Under the pieces are notes generated by a model. That model searched no databases and had not been told where the DNA came from. It was given only the letters and a program-made list of their open reading frames with translations. The position numbers and the translations under genes were made by a program. From Pontibacillus chungwhensis BH030062 (lineage in GTDB: Bacteria; Bacillota; Bacilli; Bacillales; BH030062), in the NCBI RefSeq assembly GCF_000770675.1, contig NZ_AVBG01000002.1, positions 248,001-312,000 on the forward strand: a stretch of DNA of 64,000 bases, read 5' to 3'. Each line of letters opens with the position of its first letter. The first letter of the stretch is position 1. Shown here piece by piece: positions 61,724-64,000 of the stretch.

Positions 61724-62035
61724 TTAAGACACACTTGGCAACTCATTAGATCTTGACCGAACCCTGACCAAATACACGATAAGCTCGTCGATTTTCCCTC
61801 TCGGACTCCCCCTGGCCTTACACCAGAACTCTTTGGCCTGACATAAACTATTCATCGATCGGAAATCAAGAACTCCTTCTCTTCCCTTATATCCTCCACT
61901 TTGAACAATTTCTTGTGCAAAGCTTCTCACCGACACATTATTGAGGAATTCCTTCGAAACCGTAACAACTTTCACAACAGAAGCTAAGCTCATAACCCAC
62001 ATCATACTCCAAACAATCGCAACCATTCTTTTCAT
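61724..62035 (-). CDS. Small secreted or membrane-anchored hypothetical protein
   Basis: Unrecognised 103-residue protein. It begins MKRMVAIVWSMMWVMSLASV, a basic start and a hydrophobic core typical of a signal peptide or single anchor helix. The rest is basic, with two cysteines (about residues 65 and 72) and RGSPRGKIDELIVYLVRVRS. Translation support is strong: AGGAGGAG ends 7 nt before ATG 62035. Its transcript would end at the hairpin near 61431. No similarity to a family I know, and codon use looks less typical than neighbours, so a decayed gene remains possible. A divergent secreted lipase gene begins 500 bp away. Confidence 0.45.
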   Translation of the reverse strand: MKRMVAIVWSMMWVMSLASVVKVVTVSKEFLNNVSVRSFAQEIVQSGGYKGREGVLDFRSMNSLCQAKEFWCKARGSPRGKIDELIVYLVRVRSRSNELPSVS

Positions 62036-62535
62036 CTTACATCTCCTCCTCTTATTTTCCCTTTGTGTTTCATTTGCCTATGCCTATTAAATTGGACGAA
62101 ATCTCTCTATTTCCTTTTTGATTCGTTCCTCAAATAGCGGCATGGTTTTACAGAATGGCTACAATTGTCGTCGCTCAAGTAAGAATCTTAGCCAGAGTCG
62201 ACTTCACAAGTGCTAACTCTCTTAGATCCGACATGATTTTAATGATATCTTTTCAATAAAAAAACATGCTCATAAAAAAGAATTTTATAAATCAGGGGAG
62301 GAAGAGGCAACAAACTCTAAAATCCATGCATAATTCGCTTTGTTTTAGACCAGCGCTTTCTGCAACTAGAGAACAAGAGCATGATTTTACAGCCCCTAAC
62401 AAAAGAATAAAACCGCAACCAATTACCCAACTTCTAACCGTCCCTTTGGTCTATTTTTGGAAAGTTGGTGCTAACATGAACTCAATTGTCCATATATATT
62501 ATGGTTTGAGTTTAATTACAGAGAGGAGATTGCTC
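62036..62535. other. Intergenic region before the secreted lipase
   Basis: 500 bp between divergent genes, AT-rich with runs of A (62255-62280). An in-frame open stretch precedes the lipase from ATG 62326, and an 18-codon minus-strand frame (MPLFEERIKKEIERFRPI) lies near 62090-62145; neither has a well-placed ribosome site. I see no stable terminator or convincing operator. Confidence 0.4.
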
Positions 62536-64000
62536 ATGAAAAAGGTAACGCATCTGTTGATCCTTCTAACCTTATTCGTTCTCATGATTCCCTCAATTAC
62601 TTTGGCAGGATCTATAAAAGAAGGAGGTGAAGCTGGTACTCCAGGGGAATGGTGGGCCGGCGAATCCTCTTCCTCTATTTCCCCTTCCAATCACCCCATT
62701 CTGTTTGTTCATGGCTTAAATAGTTCATCAACTACGTGGACAATTAATAATGATATGGATGAAACCGCCTATGGAGCTGGATATGAAACAGCCTTTATTG
62801 ACCTCTATCCCACAAAGGATATGTGGGAGAACGGCGCTATGCTTGCCCAAAAAATCAAAGAAATCTCTAACTATTTCGGAGAAAAAGTAGTTGTCGTCGC
62901 TCATAGCAAAGGAGGGATCGATACACAAGCAGCTCTTGTCCATTACGGAGCTGATCCATATGTAGAGAAGGTTATTACACTTTCCTCCCCTCATTATGGA
63001 TCTCAGCTAGCTGATTTAGCCTACAGCAGTTGGGCAGGTTGGCTATCTGGGATTCTGGGAAGTAAAAACGATGCCACCTACTCCCTGCAAACAGGTTATA
63101 TGGATTACTACCGTTCTGTAACAGATAAACAATCCAATGTGCTAGATACACCAATCTATACGCTAGGCGGAACAAAATGGGGGAGTTTCGGCAGTTCACT
63201 GTACTGGGGTGGATTATACTTAAGTCCTTATGGCAGTAACGACGGGGCTGTAACCGTAAATAGTTCTCGCCTCCCATATGCTACAGAAATTAAAGTCGGC
63301 GATTGGAATCACACGACGATTAAAGAGGGGTCCTCTACCTTCTTCCTATTTGAGGACTACCTAAGCGAAAATGTTAATTCATTCACTAACCTACAAGTCA
63401 AGGATACAAGGATCAACCATGAAGATACAGAGAGTGATGACCGGTATGCGAATAGCTATACCCATGGCGGCTCTTATAAAGGGAACACACAAGAAACCAT
63501 TGTAGTGGAACCAGGTGTAGACGCTATTACTATTGATTGGATCAGTGAACAATCAGAGACAACACTTCAATTAGCATCTCCGGATGGAAAGTCTTACACT
63601 GCTTTTCACGTAAATGAAGATGAGACTGAATATCTGAATGGCGCTTACCACCATTCAACTACTATAAAGAGTCCTGAAGCAGGGAAATGGACCCTATCCG
63701 CAAGCAATAAACATACGGAGCACTTTTTGTTAAACGTTACCTATAATAGTTCTCTTAACAGCAACCTTACTGCTAACATTCGTAACGGAATGGTCCACAT
63801 CAACTCAAAAGACCGTAAACTAAAAGTAAAAACGGATATGACCGTTTCCTATTACAAGAAAGGGAAGTTGAAACAGGTGAAAGTGAACCCAAGAGCGTCC
63901 AAAAACTCTTATAGACTGCCAAACCTCGGAGAAGGCATTTATAATATGACACTTAATATAAAGGGAACACTGGACCAACACCCTGTTGAGAGAACAATGA
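62536..64000 (+). CDS. Secreted lipase, AHSxG type (3' end beyond window)
   Basis: At least 488 residues, open to the window edge. A signal peptide (MKKVTHLLILLTLFVLMIP, ending near TLAG) predicts secretion. The alpha/beta hydrolase core has the oxyanion region LFVHGLNSSSTTW and the nucleophile elbow AHSKGG, where Ala replaces the first Gly of GxSxG as in Bacillus true lipases. NDGAV and DWNHTT supply likely Asp and His. From about residue 300 on lies a beta-rich C-terminal region (GVDAITIDWISEQSETTLQL), perhaps a surface or binding domain. ATG 62536 has AGAGGAG 8 nt upstream. Confidence 0.87.
   Translation, partial: MKKVTHLLILLTLFVLMIPSITLAGSIKEGGEAGTPGEWWAGESSSSISPSNHPILFVHGLNSSSTTWTINNDMDETAYGAGYETAFIDLYPTKDMWENGAMLAQKIKEISNYFGEKVVVVAHSKGGIDTQAALVHYGADPYVEKVITLSSPHYGSQLADLAYSSWAGWLSGILGSKNDATYSLQTGYMDYYRSVTDKQSNVLDTPIYTLGGTKWGSFGSSLYWGGLYLSPYGSNDGAVTVNSSRLPYATEIKVGDWNHTTIKEGSSTFFLFEDYLSENVNSFTNLQVKDTRINHEDTESDDRYANSYTHGGSYKGNTQETIVVEPGVDAITIDWISEQSETTLQLASPDGKSYTAFHVNEDETEYLNGAYHHSTTIKSPEAGKWTLSASNKHTEHFLLNVTYNSSLNSNLTANIRNGMVHINSKDRKLKVKTDMTVSYYKKGKLKQVKVNPRASKNSYRLPNLGEGIYNMTLNIKGTLDQHPVERTM

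Overview
The window looks like chromosomal DNA of a low-to-mid GC Firmicute of the family Bacillaceae. The evidence is strong GGAGG-type ribosome sites with frequent GTG and TTG starts, the Bacillus-type gene order glgB-glgC-glgD-glgA-glgP, an adjacent des-desK-desR cold-sensing set, lutABC with a GntR regulator, HelD, an IDEAL-domain protein and a YppC/DUF2515 protein. The NhaC-type antiporter and the abundant palindromic intergenic repeats suggest a halotolerant or alkalitolerant genus such as Halobacillus or Pontibacillus; that placement is an inference. I saw no rRNA, tRNA, CRISPR array, prophage or insertion sequence.

Layout. 1-13.5 kb: class 3 lipase, IDEAL protein, helD, a heterodimeric ABC exporter, a membrane diguanylate cyclase overlapping a voltage-sensor-like membrane protein, an MFS exporter and two oxidoreductases. 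13.9-20.1 kb: a two-component system, a 118-bp tandem repeat, an NhaC-family antiporter, nei and a split ThrE-type exporter. 20.4-31.1 kb: a lactate/glycolate block (lutA-lutB-lutC-glcD-glcF, lutR, two L-lactate permease genes). Three copies of a LutR-like palindrome lie upstream of lutA and both permeases; at the permeases the palindrome sits just downstream of a good sigma-A promoter. 31.1-34.3 kb: an orphan Z1-domain ATPase and a Cof-type phosphatase. 34.3-51.1 kb: alpha-glucan metabolism, with a surface-anchored SLH pullulanase flanked by two excellent cre sites, and the glg operon ending in a cytoplasmic GH13 enzyme. A YppC protein and a P1 (DmpA-type) peptidase lie between. 51.3-61.3 kb: an NDH-2-like enzyme, an rRNA methyltransferase, an M20 dipeptidase, des-desK-desR, a universal stress protein and a DEAD-box helicase. 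61.4-64 kb: a small secreted-protein candidate and the start of a secreted lipase that runs off the window.

How the genes work together. LutABC and GlcDF oxidise L-lactate and 2-hydroxy acids, the permeases bring lactate in, and LutR plus CcpA probably gate expression. PulA debranches external alpha-glucan, the glg genes store and mobilise glycogen, and the last gene of the glg operon trims branched dextrins. DesK/DesR adjust membrane fluidity through Des.

The most unusual content is non-coding. Eight long palindromic elements (about 160-300 bp) occur in intergenic gaps, three times as adjacent pairs of different subfamilies, once with a second palindrome nested inside. A separate 118-bp structured repeat occurs in tandem. 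The best protein candidates for new biology are the orphan Z1 ATPase, the channel-like protein lacking a potassium selectivity filter next to a cyclic-di-GMP synthase, and the small exported protein at 61.7-62.0 kb.
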